DNA of 61,696 nt from an uncultured Prochlorococcus sp. Its GTDB lineage: Bacteria; Cyanobacteriota; Cyanobacteriia; PCC-6307; Cyanobiaceae. Positions 24,539 to 33,643 of the stretch are shown here, in pieces. The DNA lies in contig CACOIV010000006.1 of the NCBI GenBank assembly GCA_902627335.1, positions 1 through 61,696 of the forward strand, read 5' to 3'. The notes under the pieces are model-generated. The model saw nothing but the letters and a program-made list of their open reading frames with translations, did not search any database and was not told the origin of the DNA. Both the position numbers and the translations under genes were made by a program. Every line of letters starts with the position of its first letter. The stretch's first letter is position 1.

Positions 24539-25384
24539 ATGCGTAGAAGTTTTCGAGACTCGATAGTAGGTTTTTCCTTATTAGGAGGACTCATAATATT
24601 TTCTTTATTCTCCTTTTGGTTAAGAGGTATAAAACTCTCCTCTAAAAATTGGCATCTATTTGCTGAGTTTTCAAATGCCAGTGGACTATCAAAGAAATCA
24701 CCAGTCACATACAGAGGAATACTAGTTGGTTCAGTAGAGGATATTATTTTTACCAATGAATCTATTAAAGCAAAAGTCGTTCTTAATAATCCCGATATAA
24801 TTCTTCCTCAACCTGCATTTGCAAAAGTAGTAACAAATTCATTCTTAGGAGGAGATGTACAAGTCGCTTTAGAGGCAGGAAAACAGATTATTCCAAAGGG
24901 GACAGAAAAAGCGACTTCAAAAAAATGTAAAAGTGAATTAATTGTTTGTCAAGGGGATACTATTAGTGGTAAAAAGTTGTCTAGCTTATCAAATGTTACA
25001 AATAGACTTAACCAATTACTAAAAGAATCTAATCAAGAAAATTTAATTGAAAATATTGTAAATTCCATTGATCAATTTGATAGAACACAAGAAAATCTTG
25101 ATGAATTAATTTATTTATCAAAAAAAGAAATTGTAAGAATCAAACCCCTCATAAATGACCTGACTATCGCAGCTGGACATTTAAGTAAAATATTAGCGAC
25201 TGTTGATGATGATGAAACTCTTGAAGATATTAGATCTACATTAGAAGCAACTAGCTCAATCTCTCAAAAAATGAATAGTATGGCTGATGATTTTCAATCA
25301 TTAATGAAAGACAAAGAACTTACAAGGGCTTTACGGGATCTTACTATTGGAATTTCAAAATTTCTTAACGAGGTTTATCCATAA
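24539..25384 (+). CDS. MCE-family lipid-binding protein (MlaD/TGD2-like)
   Basis: 281 residues. One membrane helix near the N-terminus (about 9-26) is followed by an MCE domain with LFAEFSNASGLSKKSPVTYRG, LVGSVEDI and FLGGDVQVAL. A long helical C-terminus (about 155-281) contains repeated leucine/isoleucine spacing and LSKILATVDDDETLEDI. This fits the periplasmic subunit of a lipid-transport ABC system, anchored in the inner membrane. It forms an operon with the ATPase. The convergent chlD ends 7 bases downstream. Confidence 0.88.
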   Translation: MRRSFRDSIVGFSLLGGLIIFSLFSFWLRGIKLSSKNWHLFAEFSNASGLSKKSPVTYRGILVGSVEDIIFTNESIKAKVVLNNPDIILPQPAFAKVVTNSFLGGDVQVALEAGKQIIPKGTEKATSKKCKSELIVCQGDTISGKKLSSLSNVTNRLNQLLKESNQENLIENIVNSIDQFDRTQENLDELIYLSKKEIVRIKPLINDLTIAAGHLSKILATVDDDETLEDIRSTLEATSSISQKMNSMADDFQSLMKDKELTRALRDLTIGISKFLNEVYP

Positions 25385-25391
25385 ATACTCA

Positions 25392-27542
25392 CTAAATCTC
25401 ATTTATTGCGTTCAGAGCCATTGCTGCTATTGCTTGATCTGTAGCTTTTGGTAATTGAACATATTTACCTTGCGCCGCCTCTGCCAAATCCTTTCCAAAT
25501 CCGCTAGCTATAAATTTTCTTTCAGTATCAATTATCAAAAGTTTTATTCCAAGCATTGGATAATTTGATGCCACACTTAGGACCTCCTCTTTAAGATTTT
25601 TATTATCCATTTCACTTTCATCTGATTCACCAAGAGAAACACTTAGTGGGACGTTCCCGCGGCCATCAGTAATTGCCACAACGATGGCTTGACCAATATC
25701 ACCCGTAGAAATTGCATTTTTTGCTACTTTTGCAGCCTGGGTTAAGCCGTGAGCAAGTGGAGAACCACCTCCACAAGGCATAGTTTCCAGTCTTCTTTTT
25801 GCCGCTGTAATAGATCTTGTAGGGGGCAAAAGAACCTCCGCTTGATTTCCTCGAAAAGGTATTAAAGAAACTTCATCTCTATTTTCATAAGCTTCTGTAA
25901 GTAATCTAATAACTGCTCCCTTAGCACTTTGCATCCTATTTAAAGCCATTGAGCCACTAGCATCAACAAGAAAAATGACTAGTGCTCCAGATTTCTTTTG
26001 TAGTAATTTAGCTCTAAAATCGCTTTCTTCAACAATAATTTTTTTATCAGGTTTTTTTAATCTCCTGGTTTTCTGATAAGGTGCTGCCGCTCTTAAAGTT
26101 GCATCTACTGCAATACGTTTCAAGGGTCCCCTAGGGATTATTGGTTTTACATATCTTCCCCTCGTTTGACTAAGATTTATAGATCTACTTCCGCTATTCC
26201 CCGATTTTGCCTTGGCGGAAGAGAATAGTAAAAGATCTGGATCAACTACGCAAGCTTCAGGATCTAAGATAAATTCTTCTGGAATATCTGGGGTAGATTC
26301 ATCATCACCATCAGACTCCTCTTGTTCTTGTTCTTGTTCTTCTTGTTCTTGTTCTTGATTGTCATTAGTTTCCTCGTTTGAGTCATCTTGACCAGACTGA
26401 GGAGGGGGAGTCTGTTCCTCAGGGGGAGGAGGTTCAATTTCATTATCATCCGGTGGTAATTGTTGAGATCTCGGCAAAATCACTAATCTTACTGCAACTT
26501 TAAGATCATCAGAATTAACTTTCTCATCACCTCTCAAAGCAGCATTTGCTTTAGCAACTTTTACAGCAAATAATTCAGGTCTATGCCCCTCAACTCCACC
26601 TCTTATAGCTTCATTAACTAGATAAGAGATTTGATCATTTGAAATGGAAACATCAGGTAGCCATTGTCTTGCCAATATTAATTGAGTAGATAAATTATCA
26701 GTTTCTTCTGACCAAATTTCAGAAAACTTTAAGTTGTTTTCAGCATGAGCTAAAACAGATTTTGTGATTACTACTCGCTGTGAATTATCAATTGATTGAT
26801 TTGCAGAGAGAACTATTGCAAATCTATCTAAAACATGATCTCTCAAAACTCCTTCTTCAGGGTTATAAGTTGCTATGAGTAAAGCTTTGCATGGATGAGA
26901 TAGACTTAAACCATCTCTTTCAACATAATTTTGCTCTCTTCCTGTAGCCTCAAGTACTAAATTAACAATTCCATCATCTAATAAATTTATATCATCTATA
27001 TATAAAACTCCTCTATGAGCTTCCGCTAAAATTCCCGGTTGAAAAACTTGTTCACCTGAATTTAATGAAGCTGCTACATCAATAGACCCAACAAGTCTAT
27101 CCTCAGTAATTCCAATTGGAACTTGAACGAATGGAGTTTGTATAACCTTTGATGGAATATCAGTTTCAGAAATATTATTTTGATAAATTTCTAGGATATT
27201 TTGAGTTTCTTTATCCCATTCATCAGGTTTAAAAGGATCAAGATTTCTACAAATGGGTTTATATTGTTTATCTTTAATATCAATTTTTTCTGCAATTACA
27301 TCGTTATCAAGCACTTCTACAGGAGGCATTAAAGCATGTAAGCCACGAGCTAAAACAGATTTGCCTGTCCCCCTCCCACCTGCTATGACTACTCCTCCCA
27401 GACTGGGATCAACAGCAGCTAATAATAAAGATAACTTTAATAAATTATGTCCTGTAATCGCAGCAAGAGGGAAAGACCTAAGAGAATCATTTTTATTCAT
27501 TAAATCTTTGATATTTGATTTGCTTTTAGATTCTTTTTCCAA
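25392..27542 (-). CDS. chlD: Magnesium chelatase subunit ChlD
   Basis: Part of the ChlD-ChlH-ChlI enzyme that inserts Mg2+ into protoporphyrin IX, the first step committed to chlorophyll. 716 residues. The N-terminal AAA+ domain has [20 protein letters not shown] but, as usual for ChlD, is adapted rather than strongly catalytic. A low-complexity acidic linker follows ([12 protein letters not shown], then [15 protein letters not shown]). The C-terminal von Willebrand A domain has the MIDAS motif [18 protein letters not shown] and [12 protein letters not shown]. It diverges from folK, 54 bases apart. Confidence 0.97.
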   Translation of the reverse strand: MEKESKSKSNIKDLMNKNDSLRSFPLAAITGHNLLKLSLLLAAVDPSLGGVVIAGGRGTGKSVLARGLHALMPPVEVLDNDVIAEKIDIKDKQYKPICRNLDPFKPDEWDKETQNILEIYQNNISETDIPSKVIQTPFVQVPIGITEDRLVGSIDVAASLNSGEQVFQPGILAEAHRGVLYIDDINLLDDGIVNLVLEATGREQNYVERDGLSLSHPCKALLIATYNPEEGVLRDHVLDRFAIVLSANQSIDNSQRVVITKSVLAHAENNLKFSEIWSEETDNLSTQLILARQWLPDVSISNDQISYLVNEAIRGGVEGHRPELFAVKVAKANAALRGDEKVNSDDLKVAVRLVILPRSQQLPPDDNEIEPPPPEEQTPPPQSGQDDSNEETNDNQEQEQEEQEQEQEESDGDDESTPDIPEEFILDPEACVVDPDLLLFSSAKAKSGNSGSRSINLSQTRGRYVKPIIPRGPLKRIAVDATLRAAAPYQKTRRLKKPDKKIIVEESDFRAKLLQKKSGALVIFLVDASGSMALNRMQSAKGAVIRLLTEAYENRDEVSLIPFRGNQAEVLLPPTRSITAAKRRLETMPCGGGSPLAHGLTQAAKVAKNAISTGDIGQAIVVAITDGRGNVPLSVSLGESDESEMDNKNLKEEVLSVASNYPMLGIKLLIIDTERKFIASGFGKDLAEAAQGKYVQLPKATDQAIAAMALNAINEI

Positions 27543-27596
27543 ATTCGATTTTAAAAGGCCTGATATAGAATTTATACAATAAAATGGTTATTTTTA

Positions 27597-28160
27597 GTGG
27601 AATTATCAAATCTTAATATCAAAAATGGACTATGTTTATCTTTAGGAGCAAATATTGATAGTAAAGTTGGAAGTCCTATTAATACTGTTATAAATGCAAA
27701 ATTAAAAGTAGAGCAGATTATCAAAAGATTTATTTTAAAAGAACAAAATAATCAACTTTTACCAAATCAAAATAAAAAATACTTATTTTGGTCATCTCTT
27801 TATAAATCTCATCCTCATGGGATAATGGAATTTCAACCTGATTATATCAATACTCTTTTATTAGTAAAAACAGAAGCTTTTCCAATATCTTCAGTTGAAA
27901 ATGCAAAATTTTTATTACAAGAATTTAAAAATTTAGAGAAAGAATTTGGGAGAGATACAAGTAATTTAAAAGAAAGATGGCAACCAAGGTGTCTCGATAT
28001 AGATATTATTTGGTGGGATAATCTTAAATTCGAAGATCATATTCTCACAATTCCTCATCCAAGATTTATGAATAGAAATTTTGTTATTTTACCATTATCG
28101 GAAATCCTCAGTAGATTTCAAAGGATTGAGAAGCTAAATATTGAGAAATGGGATTCCTAA
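27597..28160 (+). CDS. folK: 2-amino-4-hydroxy-6-hydroxymethyldihydropteridine pyrophosphokinase
   Basis: HPPK transfers diphosphate from ATP to the pterin in folate synthesis. 187 residues, starting at GTG. The family motifs are LSLGANIDSKVGSP at the N-terminus, SSLYKSHPHG, FGRDTSNLKERWQPRCLDID (metal and pterin binding) and IPHPRFMNRNFVILPLSEI. Size is slightly above the E. coli enzyme (159 residues) because of an insertion at about 45-60. Folate from this path supports GlyA, PurH and YgfZ also encoded in this window. Confidence 0.92.
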   Translation: MELSNLNIKNGLCLSLGANIDSKVGSPINTVINAKLKVEQIIKRFILKEQNNQLLPNQNKKYLFWSSLYKSHPHGIMEFQPDYINTLLLVKTEAFPISSVENAKFLLQEFKNLEKEFGRDTSNLKERWQPRCLDIDIIWWDNLKFEDHILTIPHPRFMNRNFVILPLSEILSRFQRIEKLNIEKWDS

Positions 28161-28211
28161 TAGAATACATTGTCCAATAATAACTGCTAAAATAATCACA
28201 TTTAAGCAAGC

Positions 28212-28772
28212 ATGAAAAATAGCCAATCAATAAAAAAATCTATAATCAAAGCAAAAATATCTGAATTAAAATCACGAAAATTTAGTTTCGAAATAAATAA
28301 AATACAATTACCTAATGGTCACCAAGGAGAATATGGAACCATAAAACATCCAGGAGCTGCTTTAGCTGTTCCTATAACAAGCGATAATAAAGTGATAATA
28401 CTCAGACAGTACAGATTCGCAGTTTCAAGATATTTACTTGAGTTCCCAGCAGGAACTTTAGAAATCGGGGAAACCCCACTTAATTCAATCAAACGGGAAA
28501 TCAAAGAAGAGACAGGTTATCAAGCAAATAAATGGGACGAATTAGGAGTTTTGGTGCCTGCACCTGGATATGCAGATGAAGAAATTTATTTGTTTTTAGC
28601 AAGAGAATTAACAAAACTTGATTTGGTACCAGAAGGTGATCTTGATGAAGACATTGAAGTCCTTATAAAAGAACCTAATGAACTAGATAAATTAATCGCT
28701 AGTGGTAAAGAAACACTTGATGCAAAAACAGTGACTGCATGGTTTAGAGCTAAACAATTTTTAAAAATTTAA
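28212..28772 (+). CDS. NUDIX hydrolase (ADP-ribose pyrophosphatase-like)
   Basis: 186 residues. The NUDIX box G-x5-E-x7-REUxEExGU is complete as GTLEIGETPLNSIKREIKEE followed by TGYQ. Upstream, VIILRQYRFAVSRYLLEFPAG is the arginine/glutamate substrate region typical of ADP-sugar pyrophosphatases. Likely substrate is ADP-ribose or a related ADP-sugar. The stop codon overlaps the photolyase start (TAATG), so the two are probably one transcript. Confidence 0.88.
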   Translation: MKNSQSIKKSIIKAKISELKSRKFSFEINKIQLPNGHQGEYGTIKHPGAALAVPITSDNKVIILRQYRFAVSRYLLEFPAGTLEIGETPLNSIKREIKEETGYQANKWDELGVLVPAPGYADEEIYLFLARELTKLDLVPEGDLDEDIEVLIKEPNELDKLIASGKETLDAKTVTAWFRAKQFLKI

Positions 28773-30217
28773 TGGTAGTCCCAAGAATACTCTTTTGGTA
28801 TAGGAGAGATTTAAGAATTAGTGATAATAAGGCTCTGATAAAGTCTTATTCGCTCTCTAAAGCATTAACGTCGATATATATATTCGATAAAAATTACACT
28901 TTAGATTTTAATGCTCCGTCAAGATATTGGTTTCTAGGTGACTCTTTAAAAGAATTAAGATCTAATTGGGAGAAAGCTGGAAGCAGATTAATAATTGACA
29001 GTGGAGAACCAAAACTTTTAATTCCTAAAATTGCTAAATTGATTAAAGCTAATTATGTCGCCTGGAATAAATCAATAGAACCTTATGAAATAGATAGAGA
29101 TTTGCAAGTAGAAAAAGAATTAGAAAAATCCAATATTAAAGTAATCAACTTATGGGACCATCTATTAATAGAGCCCTGTCTAATTTCGACAGGTACTAAT
29201 AATCCCTACACAGTTTATGGACCCTTTTATAAAAATCTTAAAAAGCAACTTTTTGAACCAAGTCATATAGATTATAATGTTAATGACTTAAGGTTATTAA
29301 ATCTTGAAGATTTACCCTCAGAAGTTGCCGAAGATCCCATCATCAAAAAAAGTCATAACCACTTAGATAACTTCTTAAAAAATATCAATTTTTCAGGAAA
29401 TGAAATTTGTCCCTGTAAGCCAGGAGAAAATAATGCTGAAAAATTACTCAATAATTTTATATCTTCTAAAAAGCTAATTAATTATGATAGCCAAAGAGAT
29501 TTTCCCTCAATAAAAGGGACATCCTACTTAAGCGCCTCATTAAGATTTGGAACGATAAGTATTAGAAAAGCATGGGCAAAGACAATACAAATTAATCATT
29601 TAACTAGGAATAAAAACTCCTTACTATCTATTGAGACATGGCAAAAAGAATTAGCTTGGAGAGAGTTTTATCAACATTGCTTATATCATTTCCCTGAACT
29701 AGAAAAAGGTCCATATCGGAAAAAATGGAATAATTTCCCATGGCAAAATAATACAGAATGGTTTATCCGCTGGAGTCGGGGAGATACGGGAATTCCAATA
29801 ATTGATGCATCAATGCGACAACTAAATCAAAGCGGTTGGATGCATAACAGATGCAGGATGATTGTAGCTTCTTTTTTAGTGAAAGATTTAGTTTGTAATT
29901 GGCAAATGGGCGAAAAAAAGTTTATGGAACATCTTGTTGATGGAGACTTAGCTGCTAATAATGGTGGTTGGCAATGGAGCGCAAGTAGTGGAATGGATCC
30001 GAAGCCGTTGCGTATTTTTAATCCACATACTCAAACTCAAAAATTTGATCCTCTATGCAATTACATTAAGTATTGGATACCAGAATTATCAAAAGTAAAT
30101 AATTCAGAAATCCTCACAGGAGATATTTCAAAATCAGAAAGAAAAGATTACCCTAATCCAGTAATCAATCATAATTCTCAACAAAGGTTATTCAAATCCC
30201 TCTATGCTGAAATCTGA
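28772..30217 (+). CDS. phrB: Deoxyribodipyrimidine photolyase (class I CPD type)
   Basis: Light-driven repair of UV pyrimidine dimers using FADH-. 481 residues. N-terminal antenna domain begins ILFWYRRDLRISDNKAL. The FAD domain shows WQKELAWREFYQH, then DASMRQLNQSGWMHNRCRMI. The C-terminus has VDGDLAANNGGWQWSASSGM, DPKPLRIFNPHTQTQKFDP and YIKYWIPEL. All key blocks of class I photolyases are present. This suits a surface-ocean, high-light organism. The last 16 bases overlap the convergent DegT-family gene. Confidence 0.93.
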   Translation: MVVPRILFWYRRDLRISDNKALIKSYSLSKALTSIYIFDKNYTLDFNAPSRYWFLGDSLKELRSNWEKAGSRLIIDSGEPKLLIPKIAKLIKANYVAWNKSIEPYEIDRDLQVEKELEKSNIKVINLWDHLLIEPCLISTGTNNPYTVYGPFYKNLKKQLFEPSHIDYNVNDLRLLNLEDLPSEVAEDPIIKKSHNHLDNFLKNINFSGNEICPCKPGENNAEKLLNNFISSKKLINYDSQRDFPSIKGTSYLSASLRFGTISIRKAWAKTIQINHLTRNKNSLLSIETWQKELAWREFYQHCLYHFPELEKGPYRKKWNNFPWQNNTEWFIRWSRGDTGIPIIDASMRQLNQSGWMHNRCRMIVASFLVKDLVCNWQMGEKKFMEHLVDGDLAANNGGWQWSASSGMDPKPLRIFNPHTQTQKFDPLCNYIKYWIPELSKVNNSEILTGDISKSERKDYPNPVINHNSQQRLFKSLYAEI

Positions 30218-31407
30218 GTAATTTGATCATACTTTTTTAAAATTAAATTTAAGTTTTCCGAAATATATAATTGTTCTTCAAAGGTAATTTCTGGGAACAT
30301 AGGAAGACTAAGTACTTCTGTACATAATTGTTCCGTATTTAAAAGAAAATCTTTATCAATAACTTTATCTTTATATGCCAATTGAGCATGTATTGGAATG
30401 GGATAATAAATTATTGAATTTATCCCAATTTTTTCCAATTCCGATTTTAAAAAATTCCTGGGTGTTTTATTTTTAATTACATCGGTTTCAAAAAGTTTTA
30501 AATAATTATTTGTAAATGAAAAATTTTCATTTTTTACTTTTATCACAAATTGATTCCAAGTATTGAAACATAATTCAGAATTAGTTTGAGGAAGCCTCAA
30601 TAATGCATTTTTATCGATTAATTGTATATAGTTATAAGCAATTTTTTGTCTTGCTTTAATCCATTTTTTTATTGATTTAATTTTTACATTTAATATCGCA
30701 GCTTGAATCACATCAAGTCTAGTATTGTACCCAATGTGGTTATGGCTGTAACGTTTTGGGCTACCATGGACTGCAAGTTCCCTGATCTTTTGCGCAAGAG
30801 ATTTATCAGAAGTAGTTACAGCTCCTCCATCTCCAGCACAACCTAGATTTTTGGTTGGGAAGAAACTAAAACAACCAATATCACCAATACTGCCAACATT
30901 GTTGCTTCCCCACATAGATCCTGAAGCCTGTGCACAGTCCTCAATTATTTTTAAGTTATGTTTTTTCGCAATCAATTTTAATTTTGTCATATCAACTACA
31001 TTTCCGAATAAATGAACTGGAATTATTGCCTTAGTTCGGGAATTTATTCTCGATTCAATTTGATTTATATTTAATAAAAAAGTATCAGGATTAATATCAA
31101 CAAAAACAGGATTTGCACCAACTAAACTTATAGCTTCAGCAGTAGCAAAGAAACTAAAGGAAGGAGTTATGACCTCATCTCCATGACCTATATCAAATGC
31201 TCTTAATGCAAGAACTAAAGCATCAGTTCCACTATTGCAGCTGACAACATCTGTAACACCTATTAGTGAGGCGAAAGAATCTTCAAATTTAGCAATTTCA
31301 TGCCCCCCGATATATTGTCCCTTTTGAAGTACATTTAAAACAGCATTCTCAATATCATGGCCTATCTCAGAGTATTGTCTTTCTAAAGTAAAAGGAGGTA
31401 TTTTCAT
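30202..31407 (-). CDS. DegT/DnrJ/EryC1/StrS-family PLP aminotransferase
   Basis: 401 residues. PLP enzyme of the sugar aminotransferase group that installs amino groups on nucleotide-linked keto sugars. Motifs: SCNSGTDALVLALRAFDIG (PLP phosphate cradle), DINPDTFLLN, EDCAQASGS and the lysine-bearing SFFPTKNLGCAGDGGAV. The C-terminal fold follows with RLDVIQAAILNVKIK. The sugar substrate cannot be named. No glycosyltransferase or other nucleotide-sugar gene is adjacent, which is unusual for this class in streamlined genomes. Confidence 0.9.
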   Translation of the reverse strand: MKIPPFTLERQYSEIGHDIENAVLNVLQKGQYIGGHEIAKFEDSFASLIGVTDVVSCNSGTDALVLALRAFDIGHGDEVITPSFSFFATAEAISLVGANPVFVDINPDTFLLNINQIESRINSRTKAIIPVHLFGNVVDMTKLKLIAKKHNLKIIEDCAQASGSMWGSNNVGSIGDIGCFSFFPTKNLGCAGDGGAVTTSDKSLAQKIRELAVHGSPKRYSHNHIGYNTRLDVIQAAILNVKIKSIKKWIKARQKIAYNYIQLIDKNALLRLPQTNSELCFNTWNQFVIKVKNENFSFTNNYLKLFETDVIKNKTPRNFLKSELEKIGINSIIYYPIPIHAQLAYKDKVIDKDFLLNTEQLCTEVLSLPMFPEITFEEQLYISENLNLILKKYDQITQISA

Positions 31408-31461
31408 AAAATTATCTTAACCCTAAATAAAATGTCTCGGGATAATAAGGAGAATAAAATT

Positions 31462-32055
31462 TCAACTAAACCAATCAGGTTCCTTCCCAGGCGTCCATTT
31501 TATATTACATCCAAGCGATGGTATTTGTTGCCTATTATATGACAAACCATCATTAAGAGCTTTTACTGCTGCTCTTATATCCACACCAGTTACCGGAATA
31601 TTATTAGATGGTCTACTATCATCTAATTGGCCATGGTAAAAAAGGGAAAAGTTACTATTTCCCTTATTAGAAAATATATAAAAATCAGGGGTGCATGCGG
31701 CCTTAAGTGTCTTAGCAAAACTTTGATCTTCATCAAAAAGATAAGGAAAATGCCAATTATTTTTTTTTGCTTGGTTTCTTAAATTTTCAGGAGAATCTGC
31801 AGGATGGGTATTAATGTCATTGCTTGATATGGCAATTATTTGAACATTATCTTGAAAATCCATATAAAGTTCTGTAATTTGTTTTTCTAAATGTTTTACG
31901 AATGGGCAATGAGCACATATAAACATTAAAAATAAATGTCTATCATCTAAATCGGAAAAAGAAAATTTTTCATTATTTAATGAATTAGCGTTAATTAATT
32001 CAAAATTTGGCAAACTTGTACCAATTTCTATATCGAGAGAATTTGTTTTCACCAT
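31462..32055 (-). CDS. Thioredoxin-fold protein (peroxiredoxin/TlpA-like)
   Basis: 197 residues. LFLMFICAHCPFVKHLEKQI carries a CxxCP redox motif. The fold then runs VQIIAISSNDINTHPADSPE, a cis-Pro loop near ACTPDFYIFS, and LFYHGQLDDSRPSN. This fits the thioredoxin-like AhpC/TSA family found in many cyanobacteria, often called a redoxin. No signal peptide, so cytoplasmic. Electron donor and target are unknown. Divergent from fabI with 103 bases between. Confidence 0.8.
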   Translation of the reverse strand: MVKTNSLDIEIGTSLPNFELINANSLNNEKFSFSDLDDRHLFLMFICAHCPFVKHLEKQITELYMDFQDNVQIIAISSNDINTHPADSPENLRNQAKKNNWHFPYLFDEDQSFAKTLKAACTPDFYIFSNKGNSNFSLFYHGQLDDSRPSNNIPVTGVDIRAAVKALNDGLSYNRQQIPSLGCNIKWTPGKEPDWFS

Positions 32056-32089
32056 ACTTATTCAAAACAGGAAATATACTTGAAGATTA

Positions 32090-32118
32090 TTGTATATTTT
32101 TGAGTAATACGTATACAA
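32090..32118. promoter_or_regulatory. 7-bp inverted repeat in the thioredoxin-fabI divergent promoter region
   Basis: TTGTATA at 32090-32096 and TATACAA at 32112-32118 are exact inverted copies 15 bases apart. They lie in the 103-bp gap between divergent start codons. They could be an operator or overlapping promoter elements, and could also be chance in such AT-rich DNA. Confidence 0.3.
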
Positions 32119-32158
32119 GTGCACTCTTTATAGGACAATTATAAAAACAATAAATAAA

Positions 32159-32941
32159 ATGTTACTTGATTTAACTGGCAAAAAAATTCTTGTTACTGGA
32201 ATTGCTAATAACCGTTCTATAGCTTGGGGGATTGCGCAACAACTCTCAAAAGCTGGGGCTGAACTTGGAATAACATACTTACCAGATGAAAAAGGCAGAT
32301 TTGAATCTAAAGTTAAAGAATTAACAAAAGTTTTAAATCCATCACTATTTTTGCCATTAAATGTTCAAAATCCTTCACAAATTGAGGAGGTCTTTGAAAA
32401 TATTAAAAATAATTGGGGAAATCTTGACGGCTTAGTACATTGCCTCGCATTCGCAGGGAGAGATGAATTAATCGGGGATTATAGTGCAACTTCTTCAGAA
32501 GGATTTGATAGAGCTCTTAATATAAGTGCATATTCTTTAGCACCACTTTGTAATGCTGCAAAACCACTATTTACAGATGGGGCTGGCGTAGTATCTTTAA
32601 CATACCTTGGGTCTGAAAGAGCGATACCAAACTATAATGTCATGGGAGTTGCAAAAGCAGCATTGGAGGCTTCTGTAAGATATCTTTCAGCAGAACTAGG
32701 ACCAGAGAAACAAGTAAGAGTTAATGCAATAAGTGCAGGTCCTATTAGAACTCTTGCGAGTTCAGCTATAGGTGGCATTTTAGATATGATTCATAATGTT
32801 GAGGAAAAATCACCATTAAGAAGAACAGTAACTCAAACAGAGGTGGGTAACACAGCTGCATTTCTTTTAAGTGACCTTTCCAGTGGAATTTCTGGTCAAA
32901 CCATTTACGTTGATGCAGGTTATTGCATTAATGGTATGTAA
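32159..32941 (+). CDS. fabI: Enoyl-[acyl-carrier-protein] reductase (NADH) FabI
   Basis: Last reduction step of fatty-acid elongation. 260 residues of the short-chain dehydrogenase fold. It has the cofactor motif [14 protein letters not shown] (glycine-spaced, FabI form). The catalytic region is [20 protein letters not shown], with Tyr and Lys in the Y-x6-K spacing. [13 protein letters not shown] is the substrate-binding loop. Length and motifs are typical. hisB follows 23 bases downstream. Confidence 0.96.
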   Translation: MLLDLTGKKILVTGIANNRSIAWGIAQQLSKAGAELGITYLPDEKGRFESKVKELTKVLNPSLFLPLNVQNPSQIEEVFENIKNNWGNLDGLVHCLAFAGRDELIGDYSATSSEGFDRALNISAYSLAPLCNAAKPLFTDGAGVVSLTYLGSERAIPNYNVMGVAKAALEASVRYLSAELGPEKQVRVNAISAGPIRTLASSAIGGILDMIHNVEEKSPLRRTVTQTEVGNTAAFLLSDLSSGISGQTIYVDAGYCINGM

Positions 32942-32964
32942 ATTCAAATTCTCTTTTAAAAATA

Positions 32965-33567
32965 ATGTCACTACTTAGACAGGCTGAAATTCAGAGAAAA
33001 ACTAATGAAACGGAAATAAGCGTTTTTCTGGATATTGATGGAAGCGGCAACTCAAATATTGATACTGGGGTTCCATTCTTAGATCATATGCTTCACCAAA
33101 TTTCTAGTCATGGATTATTTGACTTAAATATCAAAGCGATAGGAGATACAGAGATAGATGATCACCATACTAATGAAGACGTTGGAATTGCTTTAGGCAA
33201 GGCTTTCTCTGATTCACTTGGTGATCGTAAAGGGATCAATAGATTCGGTCATTTTCTTGCTCCCCTTGACGAAGCGCTCATCCAAATAACTTTAGATTGT
33301 TCCGGCCGACCTCACTTATCATATAATCTTAAAATTCAATCTTCAAAAATTGGGTCTTATGATACAGAACTAGTAAGAGAATTTTTCATAGCTTTTGTAA
33401 ATAATAGTGGGATAACATTACACATAAATCAAATTCAAGGTGTTAATGCTCATCACATAGTAGAAGCAACCTTTAAAGCTTTCTCACGTGCGATGAGGAT
33501 GGCTACTGAAATAGACAATAGAAGGTCTGAAACTATTCCTAGTAGTAAAGGCATGCTTGAAAAGTAA
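32965..33567 (+). CDS. hisB: Imidazoleglycerol-phosphate dehydratase HisB
   Basis: Histidine biosynthesis enzyme, 200 residues, single-function form (no phosphatase domain). It binds manganese through the two conserved motifs [15 protein letters not shown] and [11 protein letters not shown], with their repeats [16 protein letters not shown] and [16 protein letters not shown] is the family signature. It lies 23 bases after fabI and may share its transcript although the pathways are unrelated. Confidence 0.96.
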   Translation: MSLLRQAEIQRKTNETEISVFLDIDGSGNSNIDTGVPFLDHMLHQISSHGLFDLNIKAIGDTEIDDHHTNEDVGIALGKAFSDSLGDRKGINRFGHFLAPLDEALIQITLDCSGRPHLSYNLKIQSSKIGSYDTELVREFFIAFVNNSGITLHINQIQGVNAHHIVEATFKAFSRAMRMATEIDNRRSETIPSSKGMLEK

Positions 33568-33643
33568 TTATAAAATCATTCTTTAAAGGTATTTCCACAA
33601 TTTAAATGATTTTTAGCGAGAATAAAAAAAACCTGATGTAAAA

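Noticed and set aside
26264..26449. Lys/Asn-rich frame inside chlD on the same strand
   Set aside because: It is a shifted reading of the ChlD acidic linker repeats with no independent start context.
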